Below, piece by piece: positions 49,640 through 60,100 of a stretch of 64,000 nucleotides of DNA. Position numbers and translations under genes: made by a program. The DNA is taken from assembly GCA_001557505.1 (NCBI GenBank), contig LSAX01000012.1, positions 744,001-808,000 on the forward strand, written 5' to 3'. The notes under the pieces are model-generated. The model searched no databases. It was given only the letters and a program-made list of their open reading frames with translations, and was not told where the DNA came from. The stretch comes from Reticulascus tulasneorum (taxonomy: Eukaryota > Ascomycota > Sordariomycetes > Glomerellales > Reticulascaceae). Numbering within the stretch: the first letter of the stretch is position 1; each line of letters begins with the position of its first letter.

Positions 49640-51157
49640 CTTTTTCGCTCGCAGCAGTTCGTACCCGCGACCAACTAGTTGCCCTCGAGGATTCAGTTGT
49701 CGAGCTTCGACGCTCGCAGCTGCGAGAGAGGAACAGTCCAGAGCCGTTTTCGCTGTACCGCGATTCAGACCAGGGTACTGCAGTAAGCCTTAAGATCCTC
49801 TTTGGTCTGGGTATTGGGGATACGTGTACCCCACACTTTTACATCCAGGTTCTTAAAAAATTCCATGAAGATAAGTAGAATTGACCAAGTGCAAAAGTGC
49901 AAGCTGCGCAGAAGGAGAGAGAAGGAAGTCGCCGTGTATGCCCCTAGCCTCATACCTACCCGACCCTGGGAAGCAATATTCAAGCATAACCAGACAATGC
50001 AGACGATAGAAATCTCAAGTCAGCGCTATCACTCTAAGGGCTGGTGTTGTCCAGCCGATTCAACATGAATGCGTGCCAGGGCCCTACCAAAATCCTAGAA
50101 TTGGCAGCCGTCCTGGGCCTGGACCGCCGTGCTACAATTTTTCGACCCACTTACCAACACCTCAACGGTACCGAATTAGCGTCTGGAAAGGTTCCCCCGG
50201 CCAACCGAGTAGGCAATGCGTCGAGTTGCGGCCAGCTTTCCCGAGAGCTCGGTCGCGCTACAAAAAATGGGTCGGACCGGCTTGCAAGTATGTTTAATTA
50301 ATTAGCGTAAGGCGTCCCCAGATTATTGCTGACGGCCAGGGGCTAGAGACAGGGGATATGCTGACTAGGTACGAGTGCCAGACCATGGCATGGCACGCGG
50401 CGCTAGACTAACACATTTTCTGTTCTGTACAGATTACTTGCTCAATCATGCCTGAAGCTCGGAGGCGATGTGTACAAGGACCCGCTGCTGCATTTCGCAG
50501 CATATTGAACATTAGAGGTAAGTTGGGGCTGAGAGTAAAATCCTATTTTAAGAACGCTCTGGGGTTCGTATGTGACCACCGCCGCCACTCGCATATCTCG
50601 GCCGCAGACTGGCGGCCGCCACCCGTTGGCGGTCTTCTGGTCGGGACTGCCCAGCGCTTACGTACAGTCTATTGCAATTGGAGAATGACATGATCAGTCT
50701 ACACTCTCGATCTACACTCTCGAATGCGTTTCCCGCTCCATGCAGTCTGGATTTGAACACTTGCAAACTCGGTAACACTTGATCGGCCTGGTCTCACGAG
50801 GTTTCTGCATCCACCCATGCAGGATGGCAGTCCGCATCACCTCGCTCTCCTTAGGTAAGGTAGTTGACAAGGAATGTCGCTTTTGGTTATTTTATTATGA
50901 GAAATACATTCGCCGGCATGGAATGTACTTCTGGTTACATAATTTCATGAGCAGGGACGATTTACAGCCCTGTTAGAGTGAGCCCACAGAGTAGTAGTCT
51001 GACATTCGCACTGTCTGTGGCCCTTCTTGTCTTCAGGTTTAAAGTATATAAGATAGGTCGACCAACTCAAAGCTCACAGTCTAGATTCGATATATCCATC
51101 AGCATCCCATTCATCCTCATTCTTATTTTTAGCGCAAGATTCTCACATATATTGACC
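49640..51157. other. Spacer upstream of the small secreted protein gene
   Basis: Two plus-strand frames (49504-49878 and 50044-50301) have no recognisable domain. From about 51030 to 51157 the sequence looks like a 5' leader: a tatataag element at 51047-51054 and C/T-rich stretches just before the ATG at 51158. No other gene is supported. Confidence 0.4.
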
Positions 51158-51766
51158 ATGAAAGCCATCGTTGTCATCATGCTGCTCTCCACTTTTGTCA
51201 ATGCCACTCCTGTGGACAAGACTGATAAAGACCTTGCGCCACTAGAGAAGCGAGACACGGAAATCATCTATCTTGCGAACTGCCAGACCACCGTTTCATG
51301 CTGCGAACCTGACACAAAGTACTCTCAGATTATTGTAGGATATGTCAGTCAAGTAGATGCACACCGATACTAACTGGCCAACACAGTACTACCCAGCAGC
51401 TGGGGCCTCGCAGAACGGTGAAGCTCCAGAACCCAGCAATGCATGCGATACTAATCATGGCGACTTCACTATGTGGGAAACTGGCCAACCACACTGCTAT
51501 TTCGAGAATACTGGAGTCGTCTTTACTGCTCATATCGACTCTGATGCCCAAAGCAGACCCCTTTATAGTTGGTCTGGGTAAGCATTCTATTTCTCTGCTC
51601 CGTCGCGTCTTGCACGCTTTTGGCTAACGCTTGGAATGTTAGATGGGGCACCAACGGGTTTAAAAACTGGAATTGCTACAAGGACACGAAGAGGCTCATT
51701 TTTGTCCTGCGCGGGCCCTCAAGAGCGAGTTGGTGCGATAGCGTCTACTACTGCCTGCCCCAGTAG
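51158..51766 (+). CDS. Small secreted cysteine-rich protein (163 aa), effector-like
   Basis: Three exons: 51158-51334, 51387-51577, 51643-51766 (164 codons with stop). Intron 1 has a perfect TACTAAC branch site (51368-51374), and both introns are GT-AG. The N-terminus MKAIVVIMLLSTFVNATP is a good signal peptide, followed by a propeptide-like stretch ending in LEKRD, a Kex2-type Lys-Arg site. The mature part has eight cysteines (motifs NCQTTVSCC, NACDTN, PHCYF, NWNCYKD, SWCDSVYYC). It resembles hypothetical secreted proteins common in plant- or insect-associated fungi. Function unknown. I would not call it a toxin on this evidence. No damage seen. Confidence 0.8.
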
Positions 51767-52920
51767 CGTAAGAATTTCTTCGGGTGGCTTCTTTTTGGTC
51801 CGCATGGCTCTAGGGATGGCTTCCTTGAACAAGAGACATCCAGTCTGGGAGTGTTCTGTACCCACCGACGATTTGTATTGAATGTTAGAGAGCTTAATCT
51901 ATTGTTGTTACTGCTACTAGAAGCCGTGCCACAGTGTCTTTCCTCGCACTTTAGACAGAACCCTAGATTAGAACGCTGCCTGGCCTACAAAACTTCCCGC
52001 TAGCCTGAGAATATCCTGCGACAGTGTAAACGCCACCATCCGCATGGTTGGCAAACGCAATGTTAGCACTGATGGTGGCTCTCTAACGTCCATCCTTGCG
52101 TGGCGAAAACCCCTCCGTGCCGAAAAAATTGATAGGTACTTCGACTTTAAACGTGTCAAAAACTCCACATATATCGTCGTCTTTTAAAGATTTATATCAG
52201 TCGTATTCTGTAGCCACTTTTGAATATTCTAAGCCCCTCTTACTAGAAAATTTCCTTAAGGTTATCACCCGCGCCTGATCTATAGAACATCTCTATTAAT
52301 AGCAAAAAAGAGTTCCGTCTACATGTTTCTACCATCAAGCTCTTATTACCTCTAATATTTATAAAAAGATTATATCTAAGCTTTAAGAGCTTGGTATTAC
52401 GTTAATAATCGTTATAAGCTCTATGGCTGTTATGGTATCTAGATCTCTATATAATCACTACGTAAATTGGTACCTCGGATCAAAGCGAGTGACGGTTTTA
52501 GTAAGCGCGAAACGACTCTTTCACAGGCCACTCCATGTGGCTGATTTAGAATGTGCTTACGTGTACGCGATCTATGCCGCCTGCTTAAGCAGTAACCAAT
52601 TTTTAAAACGTTGGCCTCTTTTCCTTAAGTTATGAGATTATCCTTCTCTGATTACATCAGTCTTACTATAGCCGCTTCGAATGTGCATACCTGATTCTTT
52701 ATGTCCTTTTAGCTTATTACACCAATTCGTTGCTAACCTACTTATATTATCGCTTGGTCCCTCTCTTATGTTAACCTTCCCTTAAGGACCTACCTACATA
52801 TCTAGCTCTCTTTTCCATCTCTTGCCGGTGTTTGCCTTTCACAAAGCCTCTCTAAGTTAGCTAACTTATACCACAATTACCACTCCGTTACATCGCGTGA
52901 GAAAACAGTTTACCACAAGA
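51767..52920. other. AT-rich spacer, probably decayed repeat
   Basis: 52100-52900 is strongly AT-rich with dense stops on both strands, as expected for RIP-degraded transposon DNA. No domain can be read and no gene is supported. Confidence 0.4.
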
Positions 52921-55072
52921 TTACATAGAGCTTTTCGAATTCCCTTTCAGTTTCCATAACAGTTTCTCCAACAATTGCCGCGCCCTTGGTTGCTGAGGGT
53001 TGGCAATGCTCTTAACATTGCCAGCAGTTGATTCCTTTAGAACTCGTGAGAGGTTGTTCCGTAATATTATTGTGCGTGGGTGTTCGTTGCCAAGGACCCG
53101 CTGTATTTTCTCGAGCGCCTCCCTAAACATCGTTGCCGCCTCATCGAGCTTTCCCTGGTCGCTAAGCGTAGAAGTAAGGTTATTTATTGCTAAGATCGTA
53201 TTGGGATGCTTATCGCCAAGGATCCGTTGCCTCTTCTTGAGTACCTCCCTCTTTATCGTTGCCGTCTTATCGAGATTTCTCTGGTCGCCAAGCGTAGAAG
53301 TAAGGTTATTTATTACCGAGATCGTATCAGGATGCTCATCGCCCAGGATCCGCCGCCTCTTCTCGAGTACCTCCCGCTGCATTTGTGCGGCTTCTTTTAA
53401 TGCTCCAATATCAAACGCAAAGGCTCCAAAGTATTCGATCCCATCAAGAACTTCGATATGCTCCTCCTCGCCTAGTACGGATATGCCCTCGACGGCTCGT
53501 ATACTCTGGGTTAGGTGCGGCATTAATCGCAACTTGATTTCTGGAGTGCTTGTCCAGTTCCGAACAGCCTGAGTCGCTTCGAGGAGTAGTTGTGCGGCCG
53601 AGAACCCATATTGGCCCCTCTCCTGGATTCTCTCTTCCAGTCGGTCGTAGCTCCATGTATGCACAAGTCGGTGCATCGCATAGTCTGTGCCGTTCTCTTG
53701 TCGCTGAAGAAGCGAATACCTTTCTAGTACGGCAAGAGAGTCGCGGATCAAGCGAATATTGACGCACCCGTCTCGAATAATCGACGACCAGGATTGTGAA
53801 CATGTTGAGCTATCTGTCGAACCGGGAATGAATAGGCCAAGGAAGATGTCTTCATAATTAAGAAAGCCTAAAAGCGTCAGAAATCGGCATGCATCTGGTG
53901 ATTGCTTGCCAACTGCCGCATACGACATTTCCCAAGTTGTCATCACACTGTCCTCATACTGATCGACGACTTTTCTTGGCTTCCACTTTAGTAGATCGTT
54001 CCGTTGTCGGCGGTATTCCAAAATGAACAGGGACAGGTCCATTGGTGCTTGTGAAACGTAGGATCCCGCAAGAGTGACCGCCAAAGCGAGATAGCCTAGC
54101 TCCTTCACAATCATCTTTATGTCATCCTCTACCTCCTCAACATTTGAGAATTTTGCGCACTTAGCAAAGAGCTCAGTTGCTTGCGGCTCCTTAAGTTCTC
54201 CAACATAGACCCCATCAAAGGTAGAGAAGTCTTGCGCCGTGGAATTCCGGCTTGTCACGATGACATGCACGTGTGGCGATCCGGGGATGTACCGAGAGAG
54301 GTCTACAAAATCCGGGCTGTCGACATTTTCCAGCTCGTCAGCTCCGTCGAACACGAAGAGCCACGTCCCAGGCCGTGCAAGAAGGCAGCTGTGGATTGAT
54401 TGAATAACCTCTTCAAGAGGCATCGCACCTGCTGAGGCCTTGAAGATCAGACGATATATGTTGAGGAAATCCTGGTTGATTGATGCCGGCTGGCCTGCTC
54501 TGATCCAGAATGTCGCGGCGTATGCCCGTTGGTACTTTTGCAAGTAGCTTAAGGCGAGCTGCGACTTGCCCACGCCTCCCATTCCCCAAATGCCGACCTT
54601 GATAGCAGTGCCGTGTGGTCGGCTCAGCTGGCCCCTAATACTTTCCTGAAGGGCTTCTCGCTCAACAAACGTTTTGACTGGTCCTACTGATAAAACGGGG
54701 TAACTCGGAATGGAATCATTCGGGTCTCTAATCTCCCTTTTCAGCCGGCGAATCGAATTCTCTCTCCCTTCGCCGTACATTGGGGGCATAAAGACGCCAA
54801 AGATTCCAAGAAGGCAATAGGCCCAGTCTTCTTCTCGTGTTGTCTCGCGGTTCATTTAAATCGCTCGTCGACATCGAACCAAGACAGGTCGCCTCCTCGG
54901 AGTGCCGAAACAGCAATTCCTGTTATCTCATGGACAAGCTCCTCCATAGATGCCTTGTCACCGAGCTGTTGGCGTTCTCGCGTGAAGAACTCGACCGAGG
55001 CCGGGGCGAGAAGCTCTTGGAGCGTCCAGCCGCGGGTGAACCATCTGCTCTTCTTGACAGCCATCTCCCATA
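52921..55072 (-). pseudogene. NLR4: truncated, frameshifted HET/NB-ARC/TPR receptor
   Basis: The HET domain keeps only its second half, from KSRWFTRGWTLQEL (about 55060) to VDERFK, where TGA (54852-54854) interrupts. The next frame resumes at once with RETTREEDWAYCLLG. Compared with NLR1, 2 and 5, seven bases (the codons for W-A-E) are missing. The rest is one open frame: NB-ARC with GMGGVGKSQLAL, kinase-2 WLFVFDGADE, VIVTSRNS, LGYLALAVTLAGSYV, then about three diverged TPR units (ILGDEHPDTISVINNLTSTL). Unlike the other loci, these units are not homogenised. The first half of HET is replaced by transposase sequence. A shorter NB-ARC/TPR protein from the ATG at 54855 remains possible, but there is no sign of a promoter for it. 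Confidence 0.85.
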
Positions 55073-55616
55073 CACCAGCGTCCGCGCACATTTGTCAAAC
55101 TCGATCCGAGTAGTAAAGAATCGGGCCAGCTTCACACCCCTCTGTGTGTACGCTGCGATGAGCTGCACTCTTGTCCCGCGTTCAAACCTAGCCTTCTGCA
55201 CGGGGGTGGTTCCCTTTAGAGCCTATCTCTTATATTGAAATATGCCTGGTCTATTGAAGCCAGATTCATCGATAAAAATCATATAATATGAGCAGCATCC
55301 CATTATCTTGAGCCTGTAATAGTAGAAAGTGCTGTAGATCAGGCACCTGTTGTTGGGCTACGCGCCTCATCATCTTGTAGGTTATTTTGCCCCTGTGTAA
55401 GGTTCGAGCAATTGTAGTAATGGATACTTCCTCGCCAAACCTTTCACTAATGAATTCAGCCATTACACGCTGGCTCATATCAGACTCTCTAGCCAGCTTG
55501 TGGAAAAGGGCATCTCCCATGGTAGGGGTAATCTTGGGATCAGGACCGATACGGTTCGCAGGCACGGTCGTCGTTCCGAATCGTGCGAACGTCAGCGCTA
55601 CCGCAAATACAAACAT
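55073..55616 (-). mobile_element. Tc1/mariner-type (DDE_3) transposase fragment fused to NLR4
   Basis: The minus strand reads an HTH part (ITPTMGDALFHKLA, RVMAEFISERFGEEVSITTI, RRVAQQQVPDLQ), a degenerate DESG segment (GFNRPGIFQYKR around a stop), then TPVQKARFERGTR and YTQRGVKLARFF. About 45 residues are then missing before RIE and MCADAGV, the latter being the stretch that precedes the PPYSPDLNP motif in this family. At about 55072 it joins the HET half-domain directly. Stops, frameshifts and the lost catalytic region make it inactive. Confidence 0.75.
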
Positions 55617-56455
55617 ATTTACAAATCATCCAAGCAATCCAAGCAAAGCAATCCAAATTCAAGATATCCTCAAACAAATCAACGCAATCCGAATAGCTTT
55701 AATATTTGGATGATTTGCAGAGCCGCATCGCATGACTAGGCACGTGCTTAGGCACGTGGATTGTCTTCCCCCTACTCTATTATGGGGCGAAACGCGGTCA
55801 AACTGACGCGTTTTCTAGGTCTGCCGGGCAGCATCCGACTTCATATCGCTAGATATCCTTCACAGCAAGATCGACGCCGGCATAAACATCAACAAGAGGC
55901 AGGCAGCTTTATATAGTTCGTGAAGAGTAGAATAAAACCTCTATCTATCGATGCGGAAAGAGAACTTGAACGGTACTTCCGGCTTGATATGCTTGATCTC
56001 AAAGATCTTAACCCTATTTAATAGTAATATAATCATCAATATGAATACCCTCGCTTATATCGTCTTACGTTAGATCTCCTTATTATTCCGGCTATAGCTG
56101 CTGACTACGAGCGTACCTTTAGCTAAGCAAAGCTGGTCTTGACTTTATAGAGGCTCTCGATGTTACCTGGTATACTTGAAGTTATTCAGTATCTTAAGAA
56201 CTAGCTTCGCAGGGATTATATCCGTCTGGGGAGCTGTTTTGCTGTTTGGAAGGAGGCTGATGATGAGGCTGAATAGTTGTAATAACCTCATCTTTTCTTT
56301 TAAAGGCTTAGACCCCTGCTCTAATACGGACTACAAATAGATCAAATATTTGTAATCAAAGCAAGTTCAAGCAAATCGAGGGCTTCAAAAACCCACTCAA
56401 TCCAAGTTTGAGGCTATATTTGGATTGCTTGTATTTGCGGGAGCGCTGGCGAACG
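55586..56455. mobile_element. Element bounded by imperfect inverted repeats
   Basis: 55586-55613 (cgaacgtcagcgctaccgca...) and the reverse complement of 56429-56455 (cgttcgccagcgctcccgca...) match at most positions, facing inward about 0.87 kb apart. A TA dinucleotide flanks the right end; the left has TG in that place. CAATCCAA-type subterminal repeats occur near both ends. The interior is AT-rich with no intact gene. It could be a non-autonomous Tc1/mariner-like element. The left repeat overlaps the transposase fragment, so the nesting order is unclear. Confidence 0.45.
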
Positions 56456-56940
56456 TAGATCGTATTTTACGGAAAGATCTGGTGGTGTAAGACACAGCCT
56501 CAATAATGGATTCTTTGGAGAGGTCTTTGAGTATCATAATAGGATCTGATCGTGCTCGGAGGAGTTAGTCGGGGAGCCATATCGAGAGATTGCCAGCCTG
56601 CTTTGGGCTGTCACAAAATTGCAAGAGACCAGGGGAACTGCGCGAGAGCGGGGATGCGCGATTCCAGGGCTTTCATGTCCTGTTATCGCTATAAGTCATG
56701 TAATTACATGATCACGTGATCGCGTGTCTTATTGCCGCTGTTCTCAGATCCGTAAGCAGCCACGAGACCACGTGCCTCTCCTTTAGGCTATGCTGCCAGC
56801 CTTGCATTCTGCAGCCACAGCTTCCAACCATCGTGATGATTCTCCTACCTCCTTCGATCTGCCCTCGCCGCTATCGACGTCGAGCTCGATACTGACCGTC
56901 GTTTGCGATTCCCACCTGACCTCTCGCGCTTACCATGCGG
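56455..56940 (+). promoter_or_regulatory. NLR5 upstream block, paralogous to the NLR1 promoter
   Basis: Aligns with 7735-8299. It has CACGTG at 56769-56774 and ggctatgctgccagcctt from 56786. Two touching perfect palindromes, catgtaattacatg (56697-56710) and gatcacgtgatc (56710-56721), have no counterpart in NLR1. The position equal to the NLR1 start codon is an ATG (56935) whose frame reads MRRLPYGN and stops soon after. About 200 unrelated bases then separate it from the HET coding part. Confidence 0.6.
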
Positions 56941-57146
56941 CGCTTACCGTACGGCAACATAAGTCCCAGTTTCTTGTGGATTCATAGCAAAAGTCAATAT
57001 TTCGTGAGTCAAATGGTACAGTAGAAAAGGTCCTGTATGCGTATTAATTTCGACAGTTACGAACGAGATACTTGCCTAGAGCGGCTATAATCTCCTCATT
57101 CCCAGCCGACCGCCTTCACCATTTCCACACGAAACATTGCAACTAT

Positions 57147-60100
57147 ATAAGGCTCCTAGAATGCAGCAATGGGCAGTTCACCGTAACCAGCGACATAACT
57201 CGAAATATTCCTGAATATGCAATACTGTCGCACACATGGGGTCGGGATGCCGAAGAGGTCACATATAGGGACTTAGTCGACGGCACAGGTATAGAAAAAA
57301 CTGGCTATGAGAAGATCAGATTCTGTGCGGAACAAGCGAGACAAGATGGCCTCCGATACTTCTGGGTGGATACGTGCTGCATTGACAAGTCTAGCCAGAC
57401 AGAGCTATGCGAGGCAATCAACTCTATGTTTCGCTGGTACCAAAATGCGACTCGCTGCTACGTCTACTTGTCGGACATCTCGGTTGCTACCCATGAGAAT
57501 ATCACACAGTTTGAGCTCGCATGTAAGCCGGCCTTTCGGACGAGTAAATGGTTCACCCGAGGCTGGACGCTCCAAGAGCTTTTAGCACCGGGGTCGGTAG
57601 AGTTCTTTACGAAGGAGGGCCGACGACTTGGCGATAAGAAATCTCTCGAACAAGAAATACACGAGACAACGGGAATTCCTCTTTTGGCGCTTAGGGGAGG
57701 AACCCTTTCTGATTTCGACATCGAAGAGCGATTAAAATGGGCTGAGACACGGGAGACCACACGTGAGGAAGACTGGGCGTACTGTCTTCACGGCATTTTT
57801 GGTATTTTCATGACACTTATATATGGCGAAGGGAAGGCACACGCAGTTCGTCGGCTGCGGAGGGAGATCGCTGATGCGATGAACCGTAACGATACGATCC
57901 GCCGAGAAGGTATATCATTTGTAATGTTCTTTTAACCGACCTTGACTAATTTCTTTAAAGCTACAAACAGCACTTGGATGGTGCCATTCCAACGAAATCT
58001 TTCCTTTACCAGTCGCGAATCTGAGATGAAGAAGCTCCGCCAGGCGCTCTTCACGGGTCAGACTGCAAAGGTCGCAATCACGGGCCTCGGCGGGGTTGGT
58101 AAGACACAGCTCGCGCTCGAGTTAGTCTATCGAATAAGGGTTGAACACAAGAACTGCTCAGTTATCTGGATACCCGTAACAAGCAAAGAGAGCCTTGCGC
58201 ATGGATTTCTCAATGCTGCTAAGCAGCTCGGCATACCCGGATGCGAAGATGACAAGGCCGACGTAAAAAAGCTTGTGCATGACCACCTAAGCGGCGAGAG
58301 CGCTGGCCAGTGGCTCCTAGTATTCGACAACGCCGACGATGTCAACATGTGGATAGACAAGTCTCAGCAGGAATCCGCACGTCTGATTGACTATATCCCA
58401 AGAAGTAGCCGCGGGTCCATCATCTTCACGACGCGCGATAAGAAGACGGCAGTCAAGCTTGCCGGTCGCAACGTAGTAGAAATGTTGGAAATGGACAGAG
58501 TCGGTAGCGAGCAGCTGCTACGCAACTATCTCGTTGACCAGGATCTACTTGATAACGAAGGAGAAGTAACGACCCTACTCATCCAGCTAACTTACCTCCC
58601 GTTGGCTATTGTCCAGGCAGCAGTATACATCAACGAGAATGGAATAGGCTTGCGGGACTATCTATCACTCCTAGACGAGCAAGAGGAAGATGTGATTGAT
58701 CTTCTCAGCGAGGACTTTGAAGACGAGGGGAGGTATCGCGATATTAAGAACCCGGTAGCTACTACTTGGCTCATCTCCTTCAGGCAGATGCAGCAGCGCG
58801 ACCCTCTTGCGGCTGACTACCTGTCATTCATGGCTTGTGTAGATGCCAAAGATATTCCACAGTCGCTTCTTCCGCCGGGACAATCGCGGAGGAAGGAGAT
58901 TGAGGCGATGGGGACACTGCAAGGCTATTCGTTCATTGCCAAGCGGTCTGCAGACTCTGATGTCGATATACATCGACTGGTACACCTAGCGACGCGGAAC
59001 TGGCTTCGGAAGGAGGGGCTATTACTTGTTTGGACTGGCAAAGTCATCATAAGACTGGCCGAATTGCTGGCAGACGTCGGTCATGAAAACCGAGTGGCGT
59101 GGAGGTCGTACATGCCGCATGTATACTACACGCTCCAGTCGAGCTGTGCTAGCGGGGATGACGAGGATAGGCTTAATCTGTTGTGGGGATACGGATTATG
59201 TCTTTACTATGATGGACGGTATATAGAAGCGGAAGTACCATTTAGGCAAGTATTAGAGACTTTTCAGACGAAGCTCGGGGCCGATCATCCCTCGACGCTG
59301 ACAAGCATGGCCAACCTGGCGTCGACGTATAGAAACCAGGGCCGGTGGGAGGAGGCCGAGAAGCTGGGCGTGCAGGTGATGGAGATTCGCAAGACGAAGC
59401 TCGGGGCCGATCATCCCGACACGCTGACGAGCATGGCCAACCTGGCGTTGACGTATAGCAACCAAGGCCGGTGGTCAGAGGCCGAGAAGCTGGAGGTGCA
59501 GGTGACGGAGACTCGCAAGACGAAGCTTGGGGCCGATCATCCCTCGACGTTGACGAGCATGGCCAACCTGGCGTCGACGTTTTGGAACCAGGGCCGGTGG
59601 GAGGAGGCCGAAAAGCTGGAGGTGCAGGTGATGGAGATTCGCAAGACGAAGCTCGGGGCCGATCATCCTAACACGTTGACAAGTATGGCTAGCCTAGCGT
59701 CGACGTTTTGGAACCAGGGCCGGTGGGAGGAGGCCGAAAAGCTGGAGGTGCAGGTGATGGAGACAAGCAAGACGAAGCTCGGGGCCGATCATCCCAACAC
59801 GTTGACGAGCATGGCCAACCTGGCGTCGACGTTTTGGAACCAGGGCCGGTGGGAGGAGGCCGAAAAGCTGGGCGTGCAGGTGATGGAGATTCGCAAGACG
59901 AAGCTCGGGGCCGATCATCCCGACACGCTGACGAGCATGGCCAACCTAGCGTTGACGTATAGCAACCAAGGCCGGTGGTCAGAGGCCGAGAAGCTGGAGG
60001 TGCAGGTGACGGTGACTCGCAAGACGAAGCTTGGGGCCGATCATCCCTCGACGTTGACGAGCATGGCCAACCTAGCGTCGACGTATAGGAACCAGGGCCG

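Noticed and set aside
56935..57020. ATG at 56935 as the real start of NLR5
   Set aside because: It corresponds to the NLR1 start in the alignment, but its frame stops soon after. The GTGAGT donor near 57004 does not join in frame to any acceptor I tried before the HET domain.
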